A stretch of DNA of 64,000 nt from Chitinophagaceae bacterium (GCA_947469485.1 CANIPU010000004.1:91537-155536); one strand, 5' to 3'. Counted from the first letter of the stretch, positions 7,108 to 17,155 are shown. Made by a program: numbers and translations. Notes: generated by a model not told the origin, from the letters alone.

Positions 7108-9951
7108 ATGAAGAAAATAATTTTTGGTACTTCGATTTTGCTTTTTGCTTTTTCGTTCTTCACTTTTGCTCAGACATATCAAACTAACGGAAGCTGCGTT
7201 CAGGTAACTCCTAGAACTTTCCGGTTAACTGATTCTACGGGGCTTGTTGGAGGAAATTTTTTTTCAACAACTCAATTAGACCTCAATAATGCTTTTGATA
7301 TCAACTTTTTCATCGACTTGGGGTGTATTGATGCTTTGGGTGCAGATGGTATAGCTTTTATTTTACAAAATTCAACTTTTGGAGCATCAGCATTAGGTGG
7401 GATAGGTGCAGGTATGGGTTATACTGGAAGTTCAATAATTACTCCTTCATTGGCTGTAGAGTTTGATACAAATCCAAATACATTTGAAGGGTATCCTGAC
7501 CCAACTTATGACCACATAGCTATAATTAAAAATGGCGACTTAACCGTTAACCAATCTGGACCAGTTCAAGTTTCAGCAACTCAGGCTAATGTTGAAGATT
7601 GTGTTTGTCACAAAGGAAGAATACAATGGAATCCGTCGCTTAATAGACTAAGAGTTTATTTTGATGGTACCTTAAGACTTACATATTTTAGTAATATTAT
7701 AACAAATTATTTTGGGGGCAATCCTTTGGTTTACTGGGGTTTTGGGGGTGGAACTGGTGCTTATTATAATATTCAAACGGTGAGCATAGATTTTGCTGAT
7801 GCCGGAGCAAATCTTTCAGTATGTCAAGGTTCAGGAGTTCAATTGAATGGAACCGGAGGTGCCACTTATTCCTGGTCGCCTACAACTGGTTTGTCAAATG
7901 CAACAATTGCAAACCCAATTGCTTCACCAACTATCAACACAACTTATACATTAACAGCTTCAAATCTTTCAGGTTGTTCTGATACTTCAATTGTGAAAAT
8001 TACAGTGAATCCTCTACCAACTGCAAATGCAGGTTCGGATGTATTTATTTGTCCGGGGGCTTCATCTTTTTTAAGCGGTTCTGGAACTGGCAGTTCTTAT
8101 TTATGGTCTCCATCAAGTGGATTAAATAATAACACTATTCTATCTCCAACTGCTTCCCCAAATGAAACAACAACTTATACTTTAACTGTTAATTCTTCCT
8201 TAGGATGCACAGCAAGTGACCAGGTTGTTGTAAATGTTTACGCAGCACCAAGTGTAAATGCCGGACCAAGTCAAAATGTATGTCAAGGAAATTCAGTTCA
8301 ACTTAATGCTTCTGGAGGATTGACTTATTCATGGTCACCAACTATTGGGTTAAATAATTCTACAATTAATAATCCAACTGCCAATGTTCTAATAAACACT
8401 ACCTATACTGTTTCAATTACTGATTTAAATGGATGCTCTGGAAATGATACAGTTTCAATACATATTTTACCCCCAATAACAGTTAGTGCAGGAAATAATG
8501 TAACTATTTGTCAGAATGCAGCCACTCAATTAAATGCGAGTGGTGGAGTTACTTATTCTTGGTCTCCGACAATCGGTTTATCAAATGCTGCAATCGCAAA
8601 CCCAATATGTTTTACGGCCGCAACCACCACATACAGTGTTGTTGTAACAAATAATATGGGCTGTACAGGTTCAGCTCAGGTTGTAGTTACAGTTCTTCCT
8701 CCTGTTGCAGCGCCAAGTATTTCTCCATCACAGCCTTCTATCTGTGCAGGTTCATCTATTCAAATAAATGCAAGTGGTTCTATAAATTATAGCTGGTATC
8801 CAAGTACCGGATTAAATACAACAACCGGTTCAACAGTTGTTGCTTCACCAACCATAACTACCAATTATACATTAGCCGGAACAGATGTTAATGGTTGTGT
8901 CGCGAGTTTATTCTTTTCGGTTGTTGTGAATGGTGTGCCTGCAATTTCCACAAGCCAAATTACTGATGCTTTGTGTAGTGGAACAGGGTCAATAAATATT
9001 GGAATGAATACAGGCTCTTATTCATTTGCCTGGAGTACTGGAGCAACTACAGAAGATATCACAGGACTTAATGCAGGAATTTACACTGTTACAATAACCG
9101 ATAATGGTTGTTCTTCTGTTAATACATTTACAGTCGGGCAATCGGCTTTGCAAAAACCACAGAACTTAATAGTTGATAACCTTACTTCTTGCAGCGCAAG
9201 ATTAAACTGGAGTTCAGTATTGAATATGAGTTATTATAAGGTGCGATTCAGACAAACAGGAACTACAGTTTGGTCGGCTTCTGTAAATGTTGGAACTTCA
9301 TTGTTTTATGATTTTACTGGGTTAAGCGCATCTTCAACATATCAATTTCAGGTTTCAGCTTATTGTGCAAATGGCGCAACAGCAGGATGGAGTACAAAAC
9401 AAGTTACCACAAAAGTTTGTACTACACCTGTTAATAGTGCTGTTTCAATTATCAATTCAACTTCTGTTATAGTTTCCTGGACAGCTTTGTGTTCATCAAA
9501 TAGTTTTCAGGTAATTTATAAAAAAGTCGGAACAACTCAATGGTCTCAGGTTTCAACAAGTCTTACAACAGTTACATTGAATAACTTGATGCCTTCAATA
9601 ACTTACGAATATAAAATTAAAGCAGTTTGCACCGGAGCTGCGTCAGCTTATAGTTCTCTATTAAATTTCACTACTCCTTTGATTAAGCAAGAATCGAATT
9701 CTGCAGGAATATTTCAAATGGAGGTATTTCCAAACCCAACTTCAGGTGTTTTTAATGTTGTACTAAATACTCATTCTTTGAATTTTTCATTGGAAGTAAC
9801 AAATTTATTAGGTCAAAAAATATGGATTAATGAATCAAATAATGCAACAGTTCAAATTGATTTAGGAAATCAAATTGTTTCAGGAATTTATTTGCTGATT
9901 TATAAGGATGAGGAAAGATCTGAAACGCGACGCTTGATTATTGATAAATAA
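7108..9951 (+). CDS. Large T9SS adhesin with lectin, Ig/PKD-like and FN3 modules
   Basis: I chose the ATG at 7108 because it begins a standard signal peptide (MKKIIFGTSILLFAFSFF, ending 'TFAQ'); an in-frame ATG 51 bp earlier would add an unlikely extension. The mature protein has an L-type lectin-like domain (~20-235, with 'GADGIAFILQN' and 'LAVEFDTNPN'). About five Ig/PKD-like repeats follow (~230-640), each with 'C-x-G', 'YSWSP..GL' and 'TTYT' signatures. Then come a SprB-like segment, two FN3 domains (~684-770 and 771-855) and a C-terminal T9SS type A tail ('VFPNPTSGVFNV'). It should be a secreted, surface-bound carbohydrate-binding adhesin. The 947-residue length and modular layout are typical of Bacteroidota. 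Confidence 0.85.
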   Translation: MKKIIFGTSILLFAFSFFTFAQTYQTNGSCVQVTPRTFRLTDSTGLVGGNFFSTTQLDLNNAFDINFFIDLGCIDALGADGIAFILQNSTFGASALGGIGAGMGYTGSSIITPSLAVEFDTNPNTFEGYPDPTYDHIAIIKNGDLTVNQSGPVQVSATQANVEDCVCHKGRIQWNPSLNRLRVYFDGTLRLTYFSNIITNYFGGNPLVYWGFGGGTGAYYNIQTVSIDFADAGANLSVCQGSGVQLNGTGGATYSWSPTTGLSNATIANPIASPTINTTYTLTASNLSGCSDTSIVKITVNPLPTANAGSDVFICPGASSFLSGSGTGSSYLWSPSSGLNNNTILSPTASPNETTTYTLTVNSSLGCTASDQVVVNVYAAPSVNAGPSQNVCQGNSVQLNASGGLTYSWSPTIGLNNSTINNPTANVLINTTYTVSITDLNGCSGNDTVSIHILPPITVSAGNNVTICQNAATQLNASGGVTYSWSPTIGLSNAAIANPICFTAATTTYSVVVTNNMGCTGSAQVVVTVLPPVAAPSISPSQPSICAGSSIQINASGSINYSWYPSTGLNTTTGSTVVASPTITTNYTLAGTDVNGCVASLFFSVVVNGVPAISTSQITDALCSGTGSINIGMNTGSYSFAWSTGATTEDITGLNAGIYTVTITDNGCSSVNTFTVGQSALQKPQNLIVDNLTSCSARLNWSSVLNMSYYKVRFRQTGTTVWSASVNVGTSLFYDFTGLSASSTYQFQVSAYCANGATAGWSTKQVTTKVCTTPVNSAVSIINSTSVIVSWTALCSSNSFQVIYKKVGTTQWSQVSTSLTTVTLNNLMPSITYEYKIKAVCTGAASAYSSLLNFTTPLIKQESNSAGIFQMEVFPNPTSGVFNVVLNTHSLNFSLEVTNLLGQKIWINESNNATVQIDLGNQIVSGIYLLIYKDEERSETRRLIIDK

Positions 9952-10051
9952 GAATTTATTCAGAGGGAAAATAAATATTTAACAATTAGTTAATATAGAA
10001 TAAATATTCTGGTAATATTCATGATTGAACATTTGCGAAATAAAACAGCAA

Positions 10052-10426
10052 ATGTTGCACGAGCGAAAAATACTTTTGGTTGATGATGAACAGGATATTC
10101 TTGATTTGCTCAGCTATAATTTCAAGAAACAAGGTTTTGAAGTACATACTGCTACTGATGGAAATGAAGCATTAAATGAAGTTTCAACTTTCAGACCTGA
10201 TGTTATTGTTTCTGATATTTTGATGCCTAATGCAAGTGGTATAAAAATGTGCAGAATTTTAAAAACTGATGATAGATTTAAAAACATTCCGATAATTTTT
10301 TTAAGCGCTTCAACAGATGAATACCTTGCATTGAGTTCATTAGATGCAGGAGCAATTAAATTTCTTTCCAAACCAATTCATCTTTCTATGCTTTTTGAAG
10401 TTGTAAAGAGAGCAATTCTTCACTAA
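10052..10426 (+). CDS. Single-domain response regulator receiver protein
   Basis: A 124-residue CheY-like receiver with no output domain. It has the acidic pair in 'LLVDDEQDIL', the phospho-acceptor Asp in 'DVIVSDILMP', the switch Ser/Thr in 'IFLSAST' and the conserved Lys in 'FLSKPI'. I chose the ATG at 10052 over a TTG nine codons earlier because the domain begins almost at once after it. No histidine kinase gene is adjacent, so its partner lies elsewhere. It sits alone between two secreted-protein genes and probably signals by protein-protein contact. Confidence 0.9.
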   Translation: MLHERKILLVDDEQDILDLLSYNFKKQGFEVHTATDGNEALNEVSTFRPDVIVSDILMPNASGIKMCRILKTDDRFKNIPIIFLSASTDEYLALSSLDAGAIKFLSKPIHLSMLFEVVKRAILH

Positions 10427-10491
10427 GAAAATAATTTCCATAGTTTATATCGTATCAAGTCTGAACGGCTTTTATCTTTCAACTAAAAACT

Positions 10492-10499
10492 TACATTTG
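10492..10499 (+). promoter_or_regulatory. Candidate Bacteroidota -7 box (TACATTTG) for the sugar dehydrogenase-like gene
   Basis: An exact match to the TAnnTTTG -7 consensus, 19 bp before the ATG at 10519. No convincing -33 TTTG lies at the ideal distance, so this is a moderate call. Confidence 0.45.
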
Positions 10500-10518
10500 A
10501 TTTCCAAAAAAAAATTAA

Positions 10519-12387
10519 ATGAAGAAAGTTCTTTCAGTATTACTGCTTTTGATTGCAACAAAAGTTCAAGCGCAAACAACAATAAGTTTAACTACATGGG
10601 CTTCGGGTATTACACGACCAATTGAAGTTCAGAATTGCGGTGATGACCGGGTTTTTGTTGTTCGGCAGGCAGGAGTAATTCTTGTCTATGATACAGCAGG
10701 TGTAGCACTTCCAACCCCTTTCCTGGATATTCAATCTATTGTTTACGATGGTGGAAATGAACAAGGATTACTTGGGCTTGCATTTGATCCGGACTATAAA
10801 AACAACGGATATTTTTATGTTGATTACACAAATAATTCTAGCTCACACAATACAACAATTTCAAGATTTTCTGTAAGTGCCACAGATTCCAATGTTGCTG
10901 ACCCATCAACTGAATTAATATTGAAAGTTATTTCACAACCCTACAGTAATCACAATGGAGGATGTGTGCGTTTTGGACCTGATGGAATGCTATATGTAGG
11001 TATGGGAGATGGAGGTAGTGGAGGTGATCCAGGAAACCGTGCACAAAACAAACATCTGTTATTAGGAAAAATGTTGCGTTTAAATGTGCATGACAGCGCT
11101 TCAAATTACATACCTTCCGATAATCCATACGCGCTTGATACAACTAATGGTAGCCCTGAAATATGGAATTACGGTGTACGAAACCCATGGCGATTTAATT
11201 TTGATAAAGCAACTGGTGATTTATGGATTGCTGATGTTGGACAGGATACATGGGAAGAAGTGAATTTTGAACCTTATGGGAGTACAGGGAATTTAAATTA
11301 CGGATGGCGATGTAAGGAAGCAAACCATGATTACAATACATCACAATGTACAGGTATTACAAACTTTACTTATCCAATTTGGGAATATCATCATAGTCCA
11401 GGTTGTTCCATATCAGGTGGATTTGTTTATCGTTGTCCGAATAATTCTGCGCTTTGGGGAAAATATCTGTTTGCAGATTATTGCAGTGGAGAAATTTGGT
11501 CATTGACACAAAATGGAGGACCATTATTTGATTGTGATACTTTGATAGATTTTACAAATAATATTATTGCATCTTTTGGAATGGATAAATGGAACAGAGT
11601 ATATGTTTGTGGTGAAGGCAACTCTACTGTTTACAGATTAAATGTTACCTCTTCTGTTTGTAATCCGGTAGCATTTATTGATCATTTAGGAGATACATTA
11701 AACACTTGTGAAGGAGGTACTATACATGCTTATGAATTTCCAGGGTTTCAGTATTCATGGACTTATAATGGAGTAAGCGTTAATTCAAATTCTGCAACAA
11801 TACCAGTTTCAGGTTCAGGTTATTATCAATTGGTAGTGACTCAAGGGGCATGTACTGGAGTTTCAGATTCGGTTTATGTCAATGTTCATGTTGTAACTGC
11901 AACTATAAGCGGGTTACTGGGAACTTATACTCAGAATGATGCACCGATTACTCTTACAGGAACCCCTGCAGGCGGGATTTTCAGCGGTGCTGGTGTAACG
12001 GGAAACATTTTTGATCCCTCTGCAGCCGGAGTTGGAGCACATGAAATTTACTATACTTATACTGATGCTGCCGGGTGTTCTGCTATTGATACTGTAACTA
12101 CTTCAATCGTAAGCGGAATAAATGAATTACCTGCGTTTACTTCATTTGCTATTATACCTAATCCTTCAAAAGGGGATTTTAATATTCAACTTCATGGTTT
12201 CAGGAACGAGAAAATTCAATTTGCAGTTTTGGATATTTCAGGAAGAGTGATTAATCAATTCCAGAATGAAATAAAAATCGGAAGCAATAATTTTCCGGTA
12301 AAGTTAAATTTAGCTGAAGGAGCTTATATGGTGCAGTGGAAATCAAGCACTGAAACCGGAGTGAAAAGAATCATTATTCAAAAATAA
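10519..12387 (+). CDS. Secreted PQQ-type sugar dehydrogenase-like protein with T9SS tail
   Basis: 622 residues: signal peptide (1-~19, ending 'KVQAQ'), then a six-bladed glucose/sorbosone dehydrogenase propeller over roughly residues 25-370. Family hallmarks are 'QGLLGLAFDPDY', 'NHNGGCVRFGPDGMLYVGMGDGG', 'NYGVRNPWRF' and 'WIADVGQD'. An Ig-like segment (~385-530) and a T9SS type A tail ('IPNPSKGDFNI' to the end) follow. The expected activity is PQQ-dependent oxidation of an aldose at the cell surface, but many family members are unproven and the substrate cannot be read from sequence. The next gene begins 6 bp after the stop, implying an operon. A paralogue lies at 15299-17155 on the other strand. 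Confidence 0.85.
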   Translation: MKKVLSVLLLLIATKVQAQTTISLTTWASGITRPIEVQNCGDDRVFVVRQAGVILVYDTAGVALPTPFLDIQSIVYDGGNEQGLLGLAFDPDYKNNGYFYVDYTNNSSSHNTTISRFSVSATDSNVADPSTELILKVISQPYSNHNGGCVRFGPDGMLYVGMGDGGSGGDPGNRAQNKHLLLGKMLRLNVHDSASNYIPSDNPYALDTTNGSPEIWNYGVRNPWRFNFDKATGDLWIADVGQDTWEEVNFEPYGSTGNLNYGWRCKEANHDYNTSQCTGITNFTYPIWEYHHSPGCSISGGFVYRCPNNSALWGKYLFADYCSGEIWSLTQNGGPLFDCDTLIDFTNNIIASFGMDKWNRVYVCGEGNSTVYRLNVTSSVCNPVAFIDHLGDTLNTCEGGTIHAYEFPGFQYSWTYNGVSVNSNSATIPVSGSGYYQLVVTQGACTGVSDSVYVNVHVVTATISGLLGTYTQNDAPITLTGTPAGGIFSGAGVTGNIFDPSAAGVGAHEIYYTYTDAAGCSAIDTVTTSIVSGINELPAFTSFAIIPNPSKGDFNIQLHGFRNEKIQFAVLDISGRVINQFQNEIKIGSNNFPVKLNLAEGAYMVQWKSSTETGVKRIIIQK

Positions 12388-12393
12388 GTTGAA

Positions 12394-14004
12394 GTGTTAA
12401 GAGTAAACCAGAGGTGTTTTTTTTTGTTGAGTTTCTGTTTTATTCTTTTAACAGAAATAATGAATGCACAAACCGGTTACCATTTAACTTTAGTAAAAGA
12501 CACAATTCAAGGTGCACCTGCATTGCACAGCGGAGTTTGTGTTTCATATAATGGAAAATGGTTATTCATTGGTGGCCGCACAAATGGCTTGCATGGCTTT
12601 CAACCTCCATTTGCATTCCCAACTAGTGGTAGAAATGAAATTATTTATGTTGTTGATCCGCTGTTAAATCAAACCTGGCAATCAACAGCAACTATTTTTC
12701 CTGATTCCATATTTGAAGCAATCTGTTCAAGCAATATGGAATATTATTTAGAAGATAGTATTCTTTATATAGCTGGAGGTTATGGATGGAAAAATTCAAT
12801 TGGTGACTTTGTGACTTTTCCGACTTTAACAAGTGTAAATGTGGAAGTACTGATAAATAAAATTCAAAGTAATCAATCAATAGAAGGATTATTTCTTCAA
12901 ACAAATGATTCGTTATTGGCAGTAACTGGCGGTCATCTGGTAAAAATGAATTCGTCATTTTATTTGGTGTTCGGACATCGGTTTGATGGAACATATGCTG
13001 CAACTGCTACTGGAATCTATACCCAGACTTATACAGAACAGATTCGGAAATTTACAGTTAATCATTATTCAAATTACAACCAGGTGACATTTGTCGGAGC
13101 TGCTTCTGATACTACTTTATACCATCGAAGAGATTATAATTTGGTTCCACAAATATTTCCGGATGGTAGTTTTGGATACACAGCTTTTAGCGGGGTTTTT
13201 CAGAAGGGAATAAACCAACCATTCTTTACAACATTGGATGTGCAGAATGATACAGGAATTATTAATACAGGGTTCAATCAGCAATTGGCTAACTACCATT
13301 GTGCTGTTCTGCCGGCATATGATAGCCTTAATAATAATATGCATTCCTGGTTTTTTGGCGGCATGGCAATGTATTATATAGACTCAACCAACGGACAAAT
13401 GGTAACAGACACAGCAGTTCCATTTGTAAAAACAATTAGTAGAGTTACGCGAGATGGATCAGGTATAATGACTGAATCAACTGAAAACTTTAAGCTTAAT
13501 AATTATGAAGGATCAAATGCGTATATTATCTTGAAGGAAGATAGTATACATCTTGAGAACAAGTTGATTCTTCGATTAGATAAAATTTCTAAGCCAACAC
13601 AAATAGGTTGGATGGTTGGTGGTATAATTAGCCCTGAACCAAATATCAGTACAACGGATCCTTCATCAAGTTTTGCTTCCCCTTTTATTTATAAAATTTT
13701 TATTTCTCCGGATTCAATTGTTGGCTATAATACAGGCATTGAAACGCCTTGTTTAGTGCGAGTTTCACCAAACCCTTCAGATGGAATCTTTAATTTTGAT
13801 TTGTATAAATATAAAGAAAACGAACCTGTAACAATTACAATTGTAGATACAAAAGGAACGGTTGTCAAAGTTATTTGTGAAAATCAAATACTAAAAAAAC
13901 GCACTTCATTTTCATGGAATTCAAAACTATTTCCAAATGGTGTCTATTATGCATTACTGCAAAACGGAAGTTATCGTCAAACTTTTTTAATTGTTAAAGA
14001 ATAA
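12394..14004 (+). CDS. T9SS cargo protein, probable kelch-like beta-propeller
   Basis: 536 residues from a GTG at 12394. The start is supported because it puts a hydrophobic signal peptide ('CFFLLSFCFILL', ending 'NAQ') at the N-terminus; the first in-frame ATG (12460) would remove it. The body has repeated 'LFIGGR', 'LYIAGGYGW' and 'SFYLVFGHR' strands that suggest kelch-type propeller blades. The last ~85 residues form a T9SS type A sorting domain ('VSPNPSDGIFNF'). No catalytic motif is recognised. It lies 6 bp behind the sugar dehydrogenase-like gene and is probably co-expressed and co-secreted with it. Confidence 0.75.
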   Translation: MLRVNQRCFFLLSFCFILLTEIMNAQTGYHLTLVKDTIQGAPALHSGVCVSYNGKWLFIGGRTNGLHGFQPPFAFPTSGRNEIIYVVDPLLNQTWQSTATIFPDSIFEAICSSNMEYYLEDSILYIAGGYGWKNSIGDFVTFPTLTSVNVEVLINKIQSNQSIEGLFLQTNDSLLAVTGGHLVKMNSSFYLVFGHRFDGTYAATATGIYTQTYTEQIRKFTVNHYSNYNQVTFVGAASDTTLYHRRDYNLVPQIFPDGSFGYTAFSGVFQKGINQPFFTTLDVQNDTGIINTGFNQQLANYHCAVLPAYDSLNNNMHSWFFGGMAMYYIDSTNGQMVTDTAVPFVKTISRVTRDGSGIMTESTENFKLNNYEGSNAYIILKEDSIHLENKLILRLDKISKPTQIGWMVGGIISPEPNISTTDPSSSFASPFIYKIFISPDSIVGYNTGIETPCLVRVSPNPSDGIFNFDLYKYKENEPVTITIVDTKGTVVKVICENQILKKRTSFSWNSKLFPNGVYYALLQNGSYRQTFLIVKE

Positions 14005-14023
14005 AAGCCAGACAGCAATAAAA

Positions 14024-15193
14024 TTAAATTACCTGTAATAAAAAGCCTTTCAAATAGTTTGTTTCAGGAATTTGCCAGATTACAGGATGGTCCTTGGCTT
14101 GAGCTAACATTTCTATCTGACGGATTTTCTTTCCGGAATCAATAGCTGCTGAATAAACGGCATCAAAAAATAAATCAGGGGTCATAAAGTGAGAGCATGA
14201 AAAGGTTAATAAATAGCCACCACTCCGAACTAATTGCATAGCTCGCAAATTCACTTCTTTATACCCTCGAGCAGCAGAAGCAGTACCCGATCGATTTTTA
14301 GTAAAAGCCGGCGGATCAAGTATTACTACATCAAATAATTTTTTCTCCCTGACCCACTGCGGTAAAACATCAAATGCATTTGCAGCCTTAAACTCACAAT
14401 TATTTTCAAATCCGTTTAGTATTGCGTTTGCCTCTGCTTGTGCAATTGCAGCTTCAGAAACATCAATACTAGTAACCTGTCGGGCTCCAAAGTGAACTGC
14501 CTGTAAGCTAAATGAACCCGTATAGCAAAAACAATCAAGAACAGAAGCATCTTTCACTATCTGTTTCATCGCTAATTTGTTTTCTTTTTGATCAAGAAAA
14601 AAACCTGTTTTTTGACCTTCAACAACATCAATATTAAATTTTACACCAGCTTCATTTATTACAAAATTTGTTTCGAAAGGATTACTTAAAAAACCTTTTT
14701 GTTCTTCAAGTCCTTCAAGTTTTCTAACGGGAATATCGTTTCGCTCATAAATTCCTTTTGGTTTTAATAGGTCATTGACGGCCGCAACAATTTCCAGCTT
14801 CCATTTATCCATTCCAAGTGAAAGAGTTTGCAATACAATTATTTCTCCGAATTTATCCAGAACTAAGCCCGGCAAAAAATCTCCCTCGCCAAATACTACT
14901 CTGTAATTTTCAGTGTATCCAAATTTTTTCCTGAAATCAATGCAATTTTTAATTTTTTTATGAAAAAATTCCGCATCAATTTTTTCATCAAGATTTGTTA
15001 ATAATCTAACTGTAAGTTTAGATTGCGGATTATAATATCCTTTACCTATCAGATTCCTTCCTGAATCAATAACTGATACAATATCGCCGGGTTTTACCGA
15101 TCCGTTAATACTTGCGATTTCATTATCATAAACCCATGGGTGCCCTTCTCGATTTCTGTTACCTTTTCCTTTATTTAAAATAATATCTGCCAT
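14024..15193 (-). CDS. Class I rRNA large-subunit methyltransferase, RlmI-like
   Basis: 389 residues. An N-terminal PUA domain (~1-75, 'GHPWVYDNEI') and a central RlmI-type region lead to a SAM-binding methyltransferase fold with 'VLDCFCYTGSFSLQAVHFGA' and the catalytic 'VILDPPAFTKN' motif. The family makes m5C in 23S rRNA (position 1962 in E. coli), so this is a cytoplasmic ribosome-modifying enzyme; the exact target is inferred. I chose the ATG at 15193 because 'MADIILNKGKG' matches family N-termini, while an upstream in-frame ATG would add ten unconserved residues. It is convergent with the preceding T9SS gene. Confidence 0.9.
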   Translation of the reverse strand: MADIILNKGKGNRNREGHPWVYDNEIASINGSVKPGDIVSVIDSGRNLIGKGYYNPQSKLTVRLLTNLDEKIDAEFFHKKIKNCIDFRKKFGYTENYRVVFGEGDFLPGLVLDKFGEIIVLQTLSLGMDKWKLEIVAAVNDLLKPKGIYERNDIPVRKLEGLEEQKGFLSNPFETNFVINEAGVKFNIDVVEGQKTGFFLDQKENKLAMKQIVKDASVLDCFCYTGSFSLQAVHFGARQVTSIDVSEAAIAQAEANAILNGFENNCEFKAANAFDVLPQWVREKKLFDVVILDPPAFTKNRSGTASAARGYKEVNLRAMQLVRSGGYLLTFSCSHFMTPDLFFDAVYSAAIDSGKKIRQIEMLAQAKDHPVIWQIPETNYLKGFLLQVI

Positions 15194-15240
15194 GTCTGTA
15201 AAAATTGAGCGGCAAAGAAACACTTATTTAGTTTGGTAAT

Positions 15241-15269
15241 AAAAAAAGCGCCCTGATTTGTCAGGGCGC
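15241..15269 (-). terminator. Rho-independent terminator of the second sugar dehydrogenase-like gene
   Basis: A perfect 9-bp stem (gcgccctga / tcagggcgc, loop tttg) at 15248-15269, followed on the minus strand by seven T residues. It lies 30 bp beyond the stop codon at 15299. Confidence 0.9.
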
Positions 15270-15298
15270 CCATAAGTTTTTATAAACTGGGAAAAAAA

Positions 15299-17155
15299 TT
15301 ATTCTGTTTTAATTATTTTTTGAATTGATTTTGATCCCTTTGAATTAATTATTTCCAACAGATAAATACCTGTATTCAACTCTTCTCCAAAGCTAATTGA
15401 GCCATTTATTTCTGAAAGATTAATTAATACTTTCCCTTGTAAATCAATTATTTTCAAGTTAAATAATTCAGATGAAATTAGATCAATTGTAAAGTCATTT
15501 GCTGAAGGATTCGGATAAACCGAAAAATCATCTTCTGATAAATCATAATTTTCATCTCTGCAATTGATCTTGTAAACCTGTACAATATTTGAGTTACGGG
15601 TACAACCATTTGATTTTGTTACAACAACTTTGTATTTTCCTGATACAGTAGGAGTATAGGAATTTGTAGTAGCACCACTAATTGAAGCGCTTCCTTTCTT
15701 CCATTGATAACTTAATCCGGTACCTGTGTTAGCATTAAGGGTAATAGTTGCAGGCAAACAAAAATACTGCGTGTCAGCAGGGGTAACGGTCGCAGGCGGA
15801 AGTAAATTTCTAACAACATTTATTTCATTACTGCTGTTATTGCAAATCATAATTTTATAAGTGCCGGTAAGAGAAGCTGTATATGAAATATTTGTTGCGC
15901 CGCTAATTGCAACATTGTTTTTATACCATTGATATGAATAACCAGTCGGCGTTGCTGAAAGAACAACATTTGAAGGCTGACAAAAAGTAGTTGGACCACC
16001 GGCTGTAATTACAGGAGTTATTGTTCTTGAAAGTTTAAAGATGCCCCCGTTAGATGTATAGCCTCCATTCATTGCATAAATTGATCCATCGGCACCTTGC
16101 ATAATAGAGGTTAATCCTCCGCTTGAAGTTAAATCAGAAATTAAAGTATTGCTTAAAACGGAAGTATAAGCAGGTGCATTTCCAAGAACAAGATCGAAGA
16201 TTTGGCCTTGATCATTATTACCAATGATAATATGATTTTTATATTCGGGAAACATACAGCCACTGTAAAAAATAATTCCGGTTACAGATTGTAGAGGTGA
16301 AGTCCACACTGTTAATGGATTTATTAGTCCGGGAACATTGCAGGGGTTACTATTTCCGTATTGTAAATTACCTTCACAAGTCTGCCAGCCATAATTACCG
16401 CCTTTTCGTCCAAGATTCATTTCGTCTTGAGTATTCTCGCCGTTTTCTGAAATGTATAATGAATCGTTTGCTCCGAAAGTGAAATCAAATGGATTGCGAT
16501 GTCCATATTCCCAAATTCGATCATCATTTAAAGTAGTTGGAACCCCATCATCATAATAGGGATTTGAATTTGGTATGGTTCCGTCTTTATTTATGCGAAG
16601 TATTTTTCCAAAAGGGTTTGTTTTTAATTGGGCATTTGATGGCGTAGCTAATTCTCCAATTGAAACATATAATTTCCCATCTGAAGGACGAAAATGAATA
16701 TTGCCACCAACATGGTTTCCTGGAATTGAATTTGAAACGGGAATATTTAGAATAACTGTTGGTGTAGTTCCAACATTTGAATTATCTGTAAAACGAATTA
16801 CTCGAAGAGACTGGCTGCCATTCGAAGTATTTGGCCAACGATGATTGTAATAAGCATATACATAATGATTTGTATTGTAATCAGGGTCAAAACAGATTCC
16901 CAGCAATCCTCTTTCAAAATTATTATAGGTAGAATCAGCTAAATTGTAGAAAGTTCCAAGGGAAGTTCCTGTTGAACTGTAAACAACAATCTGACCAGCT
17001 TTAATAGTTACAAAAAATCGACCGTCATTTGGTGCGATCGCAAAAGCAACCGGTTGATTTAAACCTGAAAAAACTGTTGTTTGTGTAAAAGGAAGTTGCG
17101 CCGAACAAGTAAATGCTAATAGAAATACGAAAAGGAATGAATTGATTTTTTGCAT
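15299..17155 (-). CDS. Secreted PQQ-type sugar dehydrogenase-like protein with Ig repeats and T9SS tail
   Basis: 618 residues. The ATG at 17155 begins a signal peptide ('MQKINSFLFVFLLAF', ending 'CSAQ'); the frame is open upstream but that stretch is not signal-like. The propeller domain (~25-345) has 'RGLLGICFDPDY', 'NHVGGNIHFRP', 'EYGHRNPFDF' and 'YISENGENTQDEM'. Two Ig-like domains follow (~350-430 and ~435-515; 'YSYQWYKNN' and 'LSYQWKKGS'), then a T9SS type A tail ('VYPNPSANDFTI'). It is paralogous to the protein at 10519 but has a different accessory region. Likely role: surface oxidation or binding of sugars; the substrate is unknown. Confidence 0.83.
   Translation of the reverse strand: MQKINSFLFVFLLAFTCSAQLPFTQTTVFSGLNQPVAFAIAPNDGRFFVTIKAGQIVVYSSTGTSLGTFYNLADSTYNNFERGLLGICFDPDYNTNHYVYAYYNHRWPNTSNGSQSLRVIRFTDNSNVGTTPTVILNIPVSNSIPGNHVGGNIHFRPSDGKLYVSIGELATPSNAQLKTNPFGKILRINKDGTIPNSNPYYDDGVPTTLNDDRIWEYGHRNPFDFTFGANDSLYISENGENTQDEMNLGRKGGNYGWQTCEGNLQYGNSNPCNVPGLINPLTVWTSPLQSVTGIIFYSGCMFPEYKNHIIIGNNDQGQIFDLVLGNAPAYTSVLSNTLISDLTSSGGLTSIMQGADGSIYAMNGGYTSNGGIFKLSRTITPVITAGGPTTFCQPSNVVLSATPTGYSYQWYKNNVAISGATNISYTASLTGTYKIMICNNSSNEINVVRNLLPPATVTPADTQYFCLPATITLNANTGTGLSYQWKKGSASISGATTNSYTPTVSGKYKVVVTKSNGCTRNSNIVQVYKINCRDENYDLSEDDFSVYPNPSANDFTIDLISSELFNLKIIDLQGKVLINLSEINGSISFGEELNTGIYLLEIINSKGSKSIQKIIKTE

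Noticed and set aside
15194-15223. Longer N-terminus of the RlmI-like methyltransferase from an ATG at 15223
   Set aside because: The extra ten residues are not like the family N-terminus, whereas 'MADIILNKGKG' fits well.
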